Source of the DNA: G020354085 sp964629975
GTDB taxonomy: Bacteria > Pseudomonadota > Gammaproteobacteria > Acidiferrobacterales > Sulfurifustaceae
Reading direction: 5' to 3'
Assembly: GCA_964629975.1 (NCBI GenBank)
Contig: CAZVUN010000053.1
Coordinates: forward strand, 1 to 17,454
DNA: 17,454 bases
Below are positions 1 to 6,815 of this stretch, in pieces. Each line of letters opens with the position of its first letter. Position 1 is the first letter of the stretch. The translations under genes were made by a program, and so were the position numbers. The notes under the pieces are model-generated. The model saw only the letters and a program-made list of their open reading frames with translations. It made no database searches and was not told the origin of the DNA.

Positions 1-593
1 GCCACCGGCGCGCGGCGCCCCTCCCCGGCCGCACGCCCCGCCACCGGCCAGCGCCGGCCCGGGGCCACGTTGTTCACGACCAGCGCGAGCAGCAGCAGCA
101 CCAACACATTTGCCAGGATCGGGCTGAGCACGAAGCCGTAGCCGGCGCTGCGCAGCGCTTCGCCGCCCAGCACCGGGATCAGCGCCGTGGCCCCACCCGG
201 TGGATGCAGGCAGCGCAGCGTGAACATGAGCCCGATGGCCAGCGCCACGGCGCTGGCGGCGGCGAACGGCACGGATGCAATCCACTGGGCACAGGTGACG
301 CCGGCCAGTGCCGAAACCAGGTGTCCGCCGACCAATGGCCAGGGCTGCGCCAAAGGGCTGTGCGGGGCGGCGAACAGCAGCACCGACGAGGCGCCCATGG
401 AGGCGACCAGATACGGGCCGGCCGCCTCACCGCCGCTATGGAAGGCAATGCCCGCCAGTGCCAGCATGGCCACGAACGCCGTCGCGGCACCCGCCACCCG
501 TTGGGCGCGGCTCACCGGCGGCTGCGCCCCGAGCAGCGCGGCGCGCAGCCGGGCAAGCGCCGACCGTGCGGCCGTTTCCTTGTGATCAGTCAT
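1..593 (-). CDS. HPP family integral membrane protein, 3' end cut by window edge
   Basis: The reverse strand is open from an ATG at 593 to the left edge (197 codons, no stop). After a short charged N-terminus (MTDHKETAARS) come several hydrophobic segments: residues about 33-50, 58-75, 90-112 and 155-175. The family motif is visible as CLHPPGGATALIP, which contains the HPP signature, and is preceded by the typical QPWPLVGGHLVSALAGV stretch. HPP proteins are small four-helix inner-membrane proteins; some have been linked to nitrite transport in plastids, but most bacterial members are of unknown substrate. The gene is divergent from the oxygenase gene at 684, with about 90 bases between them. 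The recognition is firm. The substrate is unknown and the C-terminus lies outside the window. Confidence 0.85.
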   Translation of the reverse strand, partial: MTDHKETAARSALARLRAALLGAQPPVSRAQRVAGAATAFVAMLALAGIAFHSGGEAAGPYLVASMGASSVLLFAAPHSPLAQPWPLVGGHLVSALAGVTCAQWIASVPFAAASAVALAIGLMFTLRCLHPPGGATALIPVLGGEALRSAGYGFVLSPILANVLVLLLLALVVNNVAPGRRWPVAGRAAGEGRRAPV

Positions 594-683
594 CGACGTG
601 GACGCTCCGGCGCTTTCGCGTGCGCGCTGTGGCCAGTAAGATTAGCAAATGCATCCCTGCCTGCTGTAGCACACCCCACCACG

Positions 684-1271
684 GTGTCCGTGTTGACCCT
701 GCGCGAAGTCAAGCCGCTCAGCTTCATCTACGAGGTGCCGCGCGCACTGCCCGCGGACGTGTGTCGCGAGATGATCCGCCGCTTCGAGGAGCGGCGCGAG
801 CAGCAGTATGCCGGTCGCATCGGTCAGGAGCAGCAGGAAAGCGCCGCGATCAAGAAGACCACGGACCTGCGCATCAGCGGGCGCGAGGACTGGGCGGACA
901 TCGACAAGCTGTTGACGCGTTCACTCACCGCGGCATTCGCGCAGTTCCGCGCCATGTTCCCGTTCTTCGCCGCCAACGCCTTCAAGGATCTCGGCTACAA
1001 CCTGCAGCGCTACCGGGCGGGGGAGTACTACCACTGGCACGTCGACTCGGGCCCGGGCGAATTCATGACGCGGCAACTGGTGGCGCTGTGGTACTTAAAC
1101 GATGTCGCCGGACCGGGCGGCGAGACCGAGTTTCCGTTGCAAGACATCCGGCTGCGTCCGGAGGAAGGCAAGCTGGTGCTGTTCCCGCCGTTCTGGACGC
1201 ACGTGCACCGGGCCGTCACGGTCGAGCACGGCACCAAGTACATCGCCACCACCTGGATCTGCTTCGCCTGA
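684..1271 (+). CDS. 2-oxoglutarate/Fe(II)-dependent oxygenase (prolyl-4-hydroxylase-like fold)
   Basis: A 195-residue product read from a GTG at 684; GTG at 690 and TTG at 693 are equally possible because no clear ribosome binding site decides. Iron ligands are visible as H119 and D121 in YYHWHVDSG and a distal histidine (H173 or H175) in FWTHVHRAV. K185 in GTKYIATTW is the likely 2-oxoglutarate anchor. The double-stranded beta-helix core runs from about residue 105 to 193 and contains LVALWYLND and GGETEFPL. The substrate cannot be told from sequence; relatives hydroxylate protein side chains or small molecules. It ends 21 bases before the TauE/SafE-like gene and is probably co-transcribed with it. 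The open frame extends far upstream to 204, but that stretch is arginine- and glutamine-rich antisense to the HPP gene and is not coding. Confidence 0.82.
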   Translation: MSVLTLREVKPLSFIYEVPRALPADVCREMIRRFEERREQQYAGRIGQEQQESAAIKKTTDLRISGREDWADIDKLLTRSLTAAFAQFRAMFPFFAANAFKDLGYNLQRYRAGEYYHWHVDSGPGEFMTRQLVALWYLNDVAGPGGETEFPLQDIRLRPEEGKLVLFPPFWTHVHRAVTVEHGTKYIATTWICFA

Positions 1272-1292
1272 CCCTGGCCGGAGCCGGGCCGC

Positions 1293-2006
1293 ATGCTGCC
1301 ACTCATCGCGCTCACGATCGTCTGCATCGTGACCTATACGCTCGAGATCATCTTCGGGCTGGCCGGCACGATCCTGATGCTGCCGATCATGAGTCTCGCC
1401 TACGACACCCGCACGCTCGTCATCTACTCGCTGCTGCCGCAGATCCTGGTCGCGGCCATCGGCCTGTGGCGCTCGCCGCGCACCGTCGAGCTGCGCGTGC
1501 TCGCGCGCATGCTCGCCTTCGCCGCGGCCGGCGGCGTGGCGGGACTCGCGCTCTTCTATTATTTCTCGGCGTCGATCTTTCAGCAGCTGCTCGCCTCGGC
1601 CATCACCCTGGCCGGCCTGTACCTGGTCCTGGCCCCGGGACGCGTCCGCCTCGCCCCGCGCCTGCACCCGCTGTTCGACACGGCGGCGGGGGTCTCGGCC
1701 GCGCTGTTCGGGATCAGCGGTCCGATTACGCTCACGCGCCTGCTCGGCACCTTCCATGACAAGACCACGGTGCGCAACTATGCGCTCGCGTTCTTTCTCG
1801 CCACCAACCTGTTTCGTGCCGCGGGCTATCTCATCCACGGCACCATCACGCCGGACATCCTCGAGATGATGATCTTCACCGGGCCGTTCCTGGCGGTCGC
1901 GCTGTGGTTCAGCAACCACCTGCATTTCCGCATCAACGAAGGCCATTTCCGCCGCGGTGTGGCCTGGCTGGTGCTGCTCGGCGGCCTGACGCTGTTCTAC
2001 CGCTGA
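1293..2006 (+). CDS. TauE/SafE-family sulfite/organosulfonate exporter-like permease
   Basis: A 237-residue polytopic membrane protein. Hydrophobic segments cover most of the chain: about 3-25, 27-42, 45-58, 72-92, 97-112, 130-145, 165-180, 190-207 and 220-235. The half-repeats characteristic of the family are visible: a GLAGTILMLPIMSLAY segment in the first half and a GISGPITLTRLLG segment in the second. Known members export sulfite, sulfoacetate or related anions across the cytoplasmic membrane; the substrate here is inferred from family only. The start is an ATG with a GGAG-like site about 10 bases upstream, 21 bases behind the oxygenase gene. Beside a sulfite-producing Dsr system, sulfite efflux is an attractive role but unproven. 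Confidence 0.8.
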   Translation: MLPLIALTIVCIVTYTLEIIFGLAGTILMLPIMSLAYDTRTLVIYSLLPQILVAAIGLWRSPRTVELRVLARMLAFAAAGGVAGLALFYYFSASIFQQLLASAITLAGLYLVLAPGRVRLAPRLHPLFDTAAGVSAALFGISGPITLTRLLGTFHDKTTVRNYALAFFLATNLFRAAGYLIHGTITPDILEMMIFTGPFLAVALWFSNHLHFRINEGHFRRGVAWLVLLGGLTLFYR

Positions 2007-2014
2007 GCCTGTCT

Positions 2015-2020
2015 TATAAT
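2015..2020 (+). promoter_or_regulatory. Perfect -10 element ahead of the PiuC-like gene
   Basis: A TATAAT hexamer lies in the 45-base gap before the PKHD hydroxylase gene, giving a leader of about 25 bases. No good -35 hexamer is seen 16-18 bases upstream (CTGTTC at best), so this is a candidate only. Confidence 0.4.
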
Positions 2021-2051
2021 CCGCCGCCTGCCGTCTGACCGGACCGCCACC

Positions 2052-2726
2052 ATGCTGCTGCACTTGCGTGCCGTGCTCACCCGCGATCAGCTCGCCGGCG
2101 TGCGCGCCCTGCTGAGCGACGCCCCCTTCGTTGACGGTCGGCTGTCGGCCGGACGCGCGGCCGGGCGCGTCAAGCACAACGAGGAGCTCGACCGCAGCGC
2201 GCCGGACATCGACACGCTCAACAGCCTGGTGATGGGCAGCCTGGTGCAGCATCCGGTATATCGCGCCGGCGCCCTGCCGCTGCGGGTGGCGACACCGTTT
2301 TACGCGCGCTACACGCCCGGCATGGCCTACGGCGACCATGTCGATGATCCGATCATGGGACCGGAAGGCGGGCGCTACCGCACCGACCTGTCGATCACGG
2401 TGTTCCTCAACGAGCCCGGCGACTACGACGGCGGCGAGCTGGTGGTCCGCACCAGCTTCGGTGACACCGCGGTCAAGCTGCCGGCCGGCGATGCCGTGAT
2501 GTATCCGTCCTCGAGCCTGCACCACGTGGCGGCGGTGACGCGCGGCGCGCGTCTCGTGGCCGTGACCTGGGTGCAGAGCCTGGTGCGCGATCCGGCCAGG
2601 CGCGAGCTGCTCTACGAACTGCATCAGGTGCGCGAGCGGCTGCTCAACACGGAACCCGACGCGGACGACACCGCGCGCATCAACCGCGTCTACGTGAATC
2701 TGGTGCGCATGTGGAGCGACGTCTAG
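2052..2726 (+). CDS. piuC: PKHD-type Fe(II)/2OG hydroxylase, PiuC/YbiX family
   Basis: 224 residues, essentially the length of E. coli YbiX. The N-terminus MLLHLRAVLTRDQLAGVRALL matches the family start, which supports this ATG. The iron triad is visible: H96 and D98 in YGDHVDDPIM, and H158 in SSSLHHVAAVTRG. R167, just after, is the probable 2-oxoglutarate-binding arginine. The jelly-roll region with DLSITVFLNEP and DYDGGELVV is intact. PiuC proteins are encoded near siderophore receptors in pseudomonads and are thought to be tied to iron supply; their substrate is not settled. No receptor gene is adjacent here; the next gene is msrB, 15 bases on, so the two are probably one transcript. Confidence 0.9.
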   Translation: MLLHLRAVLTRDQLAGVRALLSDAPFVDGRLSAGRAAGRVKHNEELDRSAPDIDTLNSLVMGSLVQHPVYRAGALPLRVATPFYARYTPGMAYGDHVDDPIMGPEGGRYRTDLSITVFLNEPGDYDGGELVVRTSFGDTAVKLPAGDAVMYPSSSLHHVAAVTRGARLVAVTWVQSLVRDPARRELLYELHQVRERLLNTEPDADDTARINRVYVNLVRMWSDV

Positions 2727-2741
2727 TCGCAAGGAGGCTGC

Positions 2742-3143
2742 GTGTCCGACGACCAGGATGATCCGCGCGCCGCACAGTGGCGCGCCCGCCTCACCCCCGA
2801 GCAGTACCGCATCACCCGCGAGCACGGCACCGAGCGCGCCTTCACCGGCGAGTACTGGGACTGCCACGATGCGGGCGTGTACCGCTGCGTGTGCTGCGGT
2901 GCGGAACTGTTCAGCTCCGAAACCAAGTTCGATTCCGGCAGCGGCTGGCCGAGCTTCTACGCACCGCTGCGCGCCGAGGGCATCGGTGAACGCGAGGATA
3001 CGAGCCACGGCATGCGGCGCACCGAGGTGCACTGCGCCCAGTGCCGCGCGCATCTCGGCCATGTCTTTCCCGACGGCCCGGCACCGACCGGGCTGCGCTA
3101 CTGCATCAACTCCGCCGCGCTCACGCTCGAGCGCAAGAAGTAG
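2742..3143 (+). CDS. msrB: Peptide-methionine (R)-S-oxide reductase MsrB
   Basis: 133 residues from a GTG start chosen because a strong AAGGAGG lies at 2731-2737. MsrB reduces methionine-R-sulfoxide in proteins with thioredoxin as donor. The structural zinc site is complete: C49 and C52 in CVCC, C98 and C101 in CAQC. The catalytic cysteine is C121 in the conserved RYCINSAAL motif. The FDSGSGWPSFY and HLGHVF signatures are intact. There is no signal peptide, so it is cytoplasmic. It follows the PiuC-like gene by 15 bases, a pairing that suggests a role in iron or oxidative-stress handling. Confidence 0.95.
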   Translation: MSDDQDDPRAAQWRARLTPEQYRITREHGTERAFTGEYWDCHDAGVYRCVCCGAELFSSETKFDSGSGWPSFYAPLRAEGIGEREDTSHGMRRTEVHCAQCRAHLGHVFPDGPAPTGLRYCINSAALTLERKK

Positions 3144-3169
3144 CGCGACGCGCCGACCGGTGTGCACCC

Positions 3170-3197
3170 TTGCGCTTTGGCGGCGGACAACGATAAT
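3170..3197 (+). promoter_or_regulatory. Candidate sigma-70 promoter of the yqhA-like gene
   Basis: TTGCGC at 3170-3175 and GATAAT at 3192-3197 are separated by 16 bases and lie in the 110-base gap before the UPF0114 gene. The match to the consensus is 4 of 6 and 5 of 6. Inference from pattern only. Confidence 0.45.
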
Positions 3198-3253
3198 GGC
3201 GCGCCGATCGAACCGCCCGCACGGCGCCGAACAGCAATTGCCGGAGAGGTAGC

Positions 3254-3814
3254 ATGTCCAAGAAGCTTGAGCACGCCCTTGAGGTCGCGATCTTCAACAG
3301 CCGCTGGTTGTTGGCGCCGTTCTACCTCGGCCTGGTCATCGGGATCATCATCCTGCTGGTCAAGTTCACGCAGGAATTCATCCACCTCACCGGGCATATC
3401 CTGTCGGCCTCGGAGAGCGAGATGATTCTCGCGATCCTCACGCTCGTCGACATGTCGCTGATTGCAAACCTGCTGCTCATCATCATCTTCAGTGGCTACG
3501 AGAACTTCGTCTCGAAGATCAACACCGCCGGGCACGAAGACCGCCCGGAATGGATGGGCAAGGTGGACTTCTCCGGCCTGAAGGTGAAGCTGATCGCCTC
3601 GATCGTGGCGATCTCCGCCATCGAGCTGCTCAAGGCGTTCGTGCGGATCGGCACCATGGAGAATCTGAGCGCCGAACACCAGTGGACGGTGGCGGACCAG
3701 GCGCTCGCGTGGAAGGTCGGCATCCACGTGGTGCTGGTCGTGTCCGGTGTGCTGTTTGCCCTGATGGACAAGATCGCCGGCGGCAACGGTCACGAGGCCA
3801 AGGACGAACACTGA
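3254..3814 (+). CDS. yqhA: YqhA/UPF0114 family inner membrane protein
   Basis: 186 residues, with GGAGAGG about 7 bases before the ATG. Three to four hydrophobic segments are visible: about 20-40 (LGLVIGIIILLVKF), 58-80 (LVDMSLIANLLLIIIFSG), 115-130, and 157-175. The N-terminal part with RWLLAPFYLGL and the central GYENFVSKI are hallmarks of this conserved family of unknown function (TIGR00645). It may be monocistronic. Its last 25 bases overlap, tail to tail, the 3' end of the sulfurtransferase gene on the other strand. Confidence 0.9.
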   Translation: MSKKLEHALEVAIFNSRWLLAPFYLGLVIGIIILLVKFTQEFIHLTGHILSASESEMILAILTLVDMSLIANLLLIIIFSGYENFVSKINTAGHEDRPEWMGKVDFSGLKVKLIASIVAISAIELLKAFVRIGTMENLSAEHQWTVADQALAWKVGIHVVLVVSGVLFALMDKIAGGNGHEAKDEH

Positions 3815-4689
3815 CGGCCGCGCACCGGCGGCCGAGGTCCGGCCGGGCCGGGCGCGCCCGGCCGCGACCGGTCGGTGATCCACTCGCTCCAGCTGCCCAC
3901 GTACAGGCGTGACCCGCGCAGGCCGGCGTGCTCCATCGCGAGCAGGTTGTGACAGGCCGTCACTCCCGAGCCGCACATGTGCACGATGTCATGCGGCCGC
4001 CGCTCGCCCAGGCGCGCGCGGTACAGCTCGCCCAGTTCCTCGCGCGACAGGAAGGTGCCGCTCATCGCCAGGTTGTCCTCGAACGGCAGATTGACCGCCC
4101 CGGGGATGTGGCCGGCGACTGCATCGAACGGCTCGCGCTCGCCGGCGAAGCGCTCTTCGCTGCGCGCATCGAGGATCAGGCCGGTGCGTTGCTTGACCAG
4201 CGCCTCGACCTGCGCGCTGTCGACCCATCGCTCATCGTGCAGCACGGGATGGAACTGGGTCGGCGTGATGCGCGGCGGCTCGCTGGTGATGGGGCGGCGC
4301 TCCTTCTCCCAGCGGCGCAGGTCGCCATCCAGCACCGCGCAGGCCTTGTGCCCCATCCAGTGCAGCAGCCACCACAGGCGCGATGCGATCGCGCCGTAGC
4401 TCGAGTCGTAAGCGACGACCTGCTTGGTCTTGTCCACGCCCCAGCGACCGAGCTTTTCCGCCAGCTCTTTGGGTGCCGGCAACGGATGCCGCCCGGTGCG
4501 CGCGCCCGGCGGCGCAGACAGGTCCTGGTTGAGATCGGCGTAGCGCGCCCCGGGGATGTGGCCCACTTCGTAGGCGTGCCGCCCGGCCGCCGGGTCGGTC
4601 AGCGTGAAGCGGCAGTCGAAGATCACCCACTTGGGGTCATCGAGGTGGGCCGCGAGTTCCTCGGTGGTGACGAGTGTCGAGTAGATCAT
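3790..4689 (-). CDS. Two-domain sulfurtransferase (rhodanese / 3-mercaptopyruvate sulfurtransferase type)
   Basis: 299 residues with tandem rhodanese domains. The inactive N-terminal domain spans about 5-125 (VIFDCRFTL, HIPGARYADLNQDLS, YDSSYG) and the catalytic C-terminal domain about 155-275. The active-site loop is C239-GSGVTA, the six-residue loop typical of sulfurtransferases moving sulfur from 3-mercaptopyruvate or thiosulfate to an acceptor thiol or cyanide. The CGSGVTACHN form favours the mercaptopyruvate branch, though substrate cannot be assigned with certainty. The ATG has GGAGG upstream. It lies 78 bases behind the DsrC-like gene and is probably co-transcribed, which suggests persulfide delivery in sulfur metabolism. 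After the usual SWSEWITD end, about 25 extra Pro/Gly/Arg-rich residues run into the end of the convergent yqhA gene. Confidence 0.93.
   Translation of the reverse strand: MIYSTLVTTEELAAHLDDPKWVIFDCRFTLTDPAAGRHAYEVGHIPGARYADLNQDLSAPPGARTGRHPLPAPKELAEKLGRWGVDKTKQVVAYDSSYGAIASRLWWLLHWMGHKACAVLDGDLRRWEKERRPITSEPPRITPTQFHPVLHDERWVDSAQVEALVKQRTGLILDARSEERFAGEREPFDAVAGHIPGAVNLPFEDNLAMSGTFLSREELGELYRARLGERRPHDIVHMCGSGVTACHNLLAMEHAGLRGSRLYVGSWSEWITDRSRPGAPGPAGPRPPVRGRQCSSLAS
3846..3863. terminator. Perfect 18-base palindrome between convergent genes, possible bidirectional terminator
   Basis: GGCCGGGCGCGCCCGGCC is a perfect palindrome that can fold as a 7-bp stem with a CGCG loop on either strand. 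It lies 32 bases past the yqhA stop and inside the last codons of the convergent sulfurtransferase gene. No T-run follows on either side, so it would be a weak or non-canonical terminator. Confidence 0.35.
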
Positions 4690-4767
4690 GCGGGCCTCCG
4701 CGCCCAGACGCAGCGCCCGGGTGCGCGCGCGCCTGACCGCCTTCGCCCGCGCACGCGCGGCCGCCGG

Positions 4768-5106
4768 CTAGTAGCCGCCCTTGCGCCGCGACTCGGGCAG
4801 TCCGGCAATGCGCCCGCCCTGCTTGCTCGGGTCCTTCGGGAACAGATCGTAGACGTCCTTCTGCTGCAGGCTCTGGCCCCACTTGTCCGACATCGCCTTG
4901 ACGATCTGCCGGGTATTGGGCTGGTTCTGGTTGTTGTTGAAGTACTCGTCGCGCAGGTATTCGATGAGGTCCCAGTGCTTCTGGGTGAGCGTCAGGCCCT
5001 CGAGCTTCGCCATGTGCTCGGCGAGCTCCCGGCTCCAGTCTTCCAGGTTCACCAAAAAGCCGTTCTTGTCGGTTTCGATCGTCTTGCCGTTGAATTCAAA
5101 AGACAT
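4768..5106 (-). CDS. rspA: DsrC-like protein lacking both redox cysteines (RspA type)
   Basis: 112 residues with a clear DsrC/TusE/RspA fold: FEFNGKTIETDKNGFLVN at the start, WSRELAEHMA, LTLTQKHWDLIEYLRDEYF, and a C-terminal arm SKQGGRIAGLPESRRKGGY. In true DsrC the arm carries two cysteines (compare KQACKYAGLPKPTGCV at 12162). Here both aligned positions are glycine (about G98 and G111), so it cannot form a persulfide, trisulfide or arm disulfide. There is no cysteine in the whole chain. Cysteine-free members have been named RspA and proposed to be regulatory; function is not established. The helix-turn-helix-like core is kept. AAGGGGGA precedes the ATG. It is first in a unit with the sulfurtransferase and has its own promoter. 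Confidence 0.92.
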   Translation of the reverse strand: MSFEFNGKTIETDKNGFLVNLEDWSRELAEHMAKLEGLTLTQKHWDLIEYLRDEYFNNNQNQPNTRQIVKAMSDKWGQSLQQKDVYDLFPKDPSKQGGRIAGLPESRRKGGY

Positions 5107-5127
5107 GGGTCCCCCTTGCTTCGACTC

Positions 5128-5156
5128 CGTTGGCGCGACGACGGCGCCCGCCAACG
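5128..5156. repeat. Inverted repeat CGTTGGCG / CGCCAACG in the rspA leader
   Basis: Two perfect 8-base arms at 5128-5135 and 5149-5156 are separated by 13 bases. The repeat lies directly downstream of the rspA -10 element, at or just after the expected transcription start. The outer part, CGTTGG-N17-CCAACG, recurs with the same spacing between dsrC and dsrM. It could be an operator or an mRNA hairpin. Confidence 0.55.
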
Positions 5157-5163
5157 CGCGCGA

Positions 5164-5192
5164 ATGATACAAACCGCGCCGCCTCAATCCAA
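5164..5192 (-). promoter_or_regulatory. Sigma-70-like promoter for rspA-sulfurtransferase
   Basis: On the reverse strand TTGGAT (5187-5192) and TATCAT (5164-5169) are separated by exactly 17 bases. The start would lie near 5157, about 50 bases before the rspA ATG. This shows that rspA can be transcribed independently of the Cas6-like operon that ends at 5196. Confidence 0.55.
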
Positions 5193-5195
5193 GAC

Positions 5196-5867
5196 CTAGC
5201 GCAGCTCGTTGATCCCCTTGTGCGGCAGAAACAGACCGCAGCCGAGGTGGCGCAGCGGCCCGAGCCCGGTCTGCTGCAGGCGCACCGACTCCTCGACCGT
5301 GAGATCGGCGAGCATCAGGCTGCGCGTGCGCACCACCCGCGACGGCGTGTAAATCCGATGCTCGATGCCGCACAGCATCTTCCCGGGCTTGATGCCGAGG
5401 CGCTGCAACTGCGCATGCACGGCGCCGAGGAACGCGCCCTCATCGTGCTCGTCTTCCGCCACGACATAACGGGCGAAGATGGTGGTGATGTCGCTCAGCC
5501 GCCGCACCTCGCCATGCTCGACCTGCAGGCGGTGGCCGGCCACATCGAGCGTCGTGCCGGTCAGGGCCCGGGCGTCGTCCATGCGCGCACGCGGCACGCG
5601 CAACGCCAGGCGTGTACGTCGCGACGGGTACAGCAACGCATCCGGTCCCTGCGGACGCATCCAGCCGTTGCCCGAATCGGCCACGTGTATGGTGTGCACC
5701 CCGGTGCGCGCGTCTTCCATCAGCCACGGCAGCACGGCGGCGACCGCCTGCGACAGCGCCCAGGCATGATCCACCGGCAGCGTGCGGCAACGGATGGCGA
5801 AGCTGACGTCGACGACGTCATCGGACACGACGTAGCGGTTGTCGGTCTGCGCCTCCTGCCAATACAT
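5196..5867 (-). CDS. Orphan Cas6/Cmx6-like RAMP-family RNA endonuclease
   Basis: 223 residues. The C-terminus contains GLGPLRHLGCGLFLPHKG, an exact fit to the glycine-rich G-x-G-x5-G-x-G loop of Cas6 RAMP proteins. The preceding SLMLADLTVEESVRLQQ and the N-terminal VSFAIRCRTLPVDHAWALSQAV resemble what I recall of type I-MYXAN Cas6/Cmx6. The histidine in LPVDHAW (about residue 38) is a candidate catalytic or RNA-binding residue. Cas6 enzymes cut precursor crRNA at the base of repeat hairpins. No CRISPR repeats and no other cas genes are seen, so the target is unlikely to be a local array. The ATG lies one base after the stop of the upstream 236-residue gene, indicating tight co-expression. Family assignment is fairly strong; activity and substrate are inferred. 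Confidence 0.75.
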   Translation of the reverse strand: MYWQEAQTDNRYVVSDDVVDVSFAIRCRTLPVDHAWALSQAVAAVLPWLMEDARTGVHTIHVADSGNGWMRPQGPDALLYPSRRTRLALRVPRARMDDARALTGTTLDVAGHRLQVEHGEVRRLSDITTIFARYVVAEDEHDEGAFLGAVHAQLQRLGIKPGKMLCGIEHRIYTPSRVVRTRSLMLADLTVEESVRLQQTGLGPLRHLGCGLFLPHKGINELR

Positions 5868-5868
5868 G

Positions 5869-6579
5869 TCACTGCACCGGCAGGCGCGCCTGCAGTTCAG
5901 CGCGATCGAACCACCAGCTCTCCTGCACCAGCACGTCGACCACGTTGCGCAGGCGCACCAGGAATTTCGCCGGATCTTCGAGCTCGAGCTTCTTGAACCA
6001 CCGATCGAAGGCCGCCTGGTCCTGCACGCCGCTGTGCCGGCGCGCGACGTTGGCGAGCATCTGGTTGGTGTAGAACAGCAGGTTGTCGCGCTCCTTGCCT
6101 TCGGGGGCGCGCAGGTCGGCGACGTAGTGCGCCGCGGCGGCGGCCACCGCGGCACCGTCGGAATCGGCCGGCGTCTCGTCGATGACGTGCTGCAGCATCG
6201 CGACAGTGACCTCCGGATCGATCGGATAGGTGACCGCGAGCCAGATTCCCTGGCCGAGCGCCGCGAGCGAATCCGGCTGGTCGGCGGCGAACAACACCTC
6301 GCAGGCCTGCACCGCACCCTCCCACTGTTCGCCCGCCAGATAGATGTCGAAGGCCTCGCGCGCCGCGTCCCAGGCCTCGCGCATGCGCTCGAGCCGCACC
6401 AGCACACGCGCCAGCTCGAGCAATCCGCCGGCACGCATCGCCGGATCGTGCCCGAGGGGCAGTCCGGTCAGCTCCTCGCGCAGCTCGGCGACGCGCTTCT
6501 CCAGCAGCGCGACCGGTTCCTGGGTGTCTTCGCCGCTGTCGGCGTCGACGTAAAAGCCGGGTTCCTTCAGATGCTTCAT
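5869..6579 (-). CDS. Helical protein of unknown function in the Cas6-like operon
   Basis: 236 residues from the ATG of MKHLKEPGFYVDADSGEDT, chosen because GAGAGA lies upstream; the frame is open further to 6672 but that part looks non-coding. I do not recognise the family. The chain is acidic and appears largely alpha-helical. Residues about 20-90 (ALLEKRVAELREELTG, LLELARVLVRLERMREAWDAAREAFDIYLAGEQWEGAVQACEVLF) look like two tetratricopeptide-type helix pairs. A later part holds FYTNQMLANVARRHSGVQDQ, and WFKKLELEDPAKFLVRLRNVVDVLV lies near the end. There is no signal peptide or membrane segment. It sits one base upstream of the Cas6-like gene, so a partner or scaffold role for that protein is a reasonable guess. 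Confidence 0.72.
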   Translation of the reverse strand: MKHLKEPGFYVDADSGEDTQEPVALLEKRVAELREELTGLPLGHDPAMRAGGLLELARVLVRLERMREAWDAAREAFDIYLAGEQWEGAVQACEVLFAADQPDSLAALGQGIWLAVTYPIDPEVTVAMLQHVIDETPADSDGAAVAAAAAHYVADLRAPEGKERDNLLFYTNQMLANVARRHSGVQDQAAFDRWFKKLELEDPAKFLVRLRNVVDVLVQESWWFDRAELQARLPVQ

Positions 6580-6617
6580 GCGTTCACGTGTCTCTCGCGG
6601 GGTCGGGGCGCACGGCG

Positions 6618-6815
6618 TCAGCGCGTCACGGAATGGATACCGACGAACGCCCCCTCCAGCCGGTCCTCCCAATTGGGCGGGGTGTCGGGGTAGGGCGGCT
6701 TGACATCAATCTTGAAGAACATTTCCTGCTGCGCACGCGCCGAAACCACGGTGCAGAGTTCCTCGAAGGTATCGATATCGTGATGCTGCAGCAGCACTTC
6801 GCTTAGATAGAGCAT
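6618..6815 (-). CDS. Small orphan protein, 65 residues
   Basis: The ATG at 6815 has GAGGGGG about 7 bases upstream, a strong ribosome binding site. The first 13 bases overlap the end of the dioxygenase gene, which suggests translational coupling. The product starts MLYLSEVLLQHHDIDTFEEL, contains VSARAQQEMFFKIDVKPPYP, and ends WEDRLEGAFVGIHSVTR. It has one cysteine (in EELCTVV), no transmembrane segment and no motif I recognise. Its position inside a tight four-gene unit is the main reason to believe it. The next gene starts 38 bases further on. Confidence 0.62.
   Translation of the reverse strand: MLYLSEVLLQHHDIDTFEELCTVVSARAQQEMFFKIDVKPPYPDTPPNWEDRLEGAFVGIHSVTR

Noticed and set aside
204..683. 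Upstream extension of the first oxygenase
   Set aside because: The added sequence is antisense to the HPP coding region and does not resemble the family; a start near 684 gives a normal-length enzyme.
308..1759. Long plus-strand frame across the HPP gene, oxygenase and exporter starts
   Set aside because: Arg/Pro/Ala-rich translation, out of frame with three recognisable genes.
1095..3167. Long open frame on the minus strand (690 codons)
   Set aside because: It runs antisense across four well-supported plus-strand genes, is full of His/Gln/Arg/Ala low-complexity sequence, and is the expected shadow of codon bias in GC-rich DNA.
5868..6434. N-terminal extension of the Cas6-like protein
   Set aside because: It is arginine/serine-rich and out of frame with the 236-residue gene; Cas6 homology begins at the ATG at 5867.
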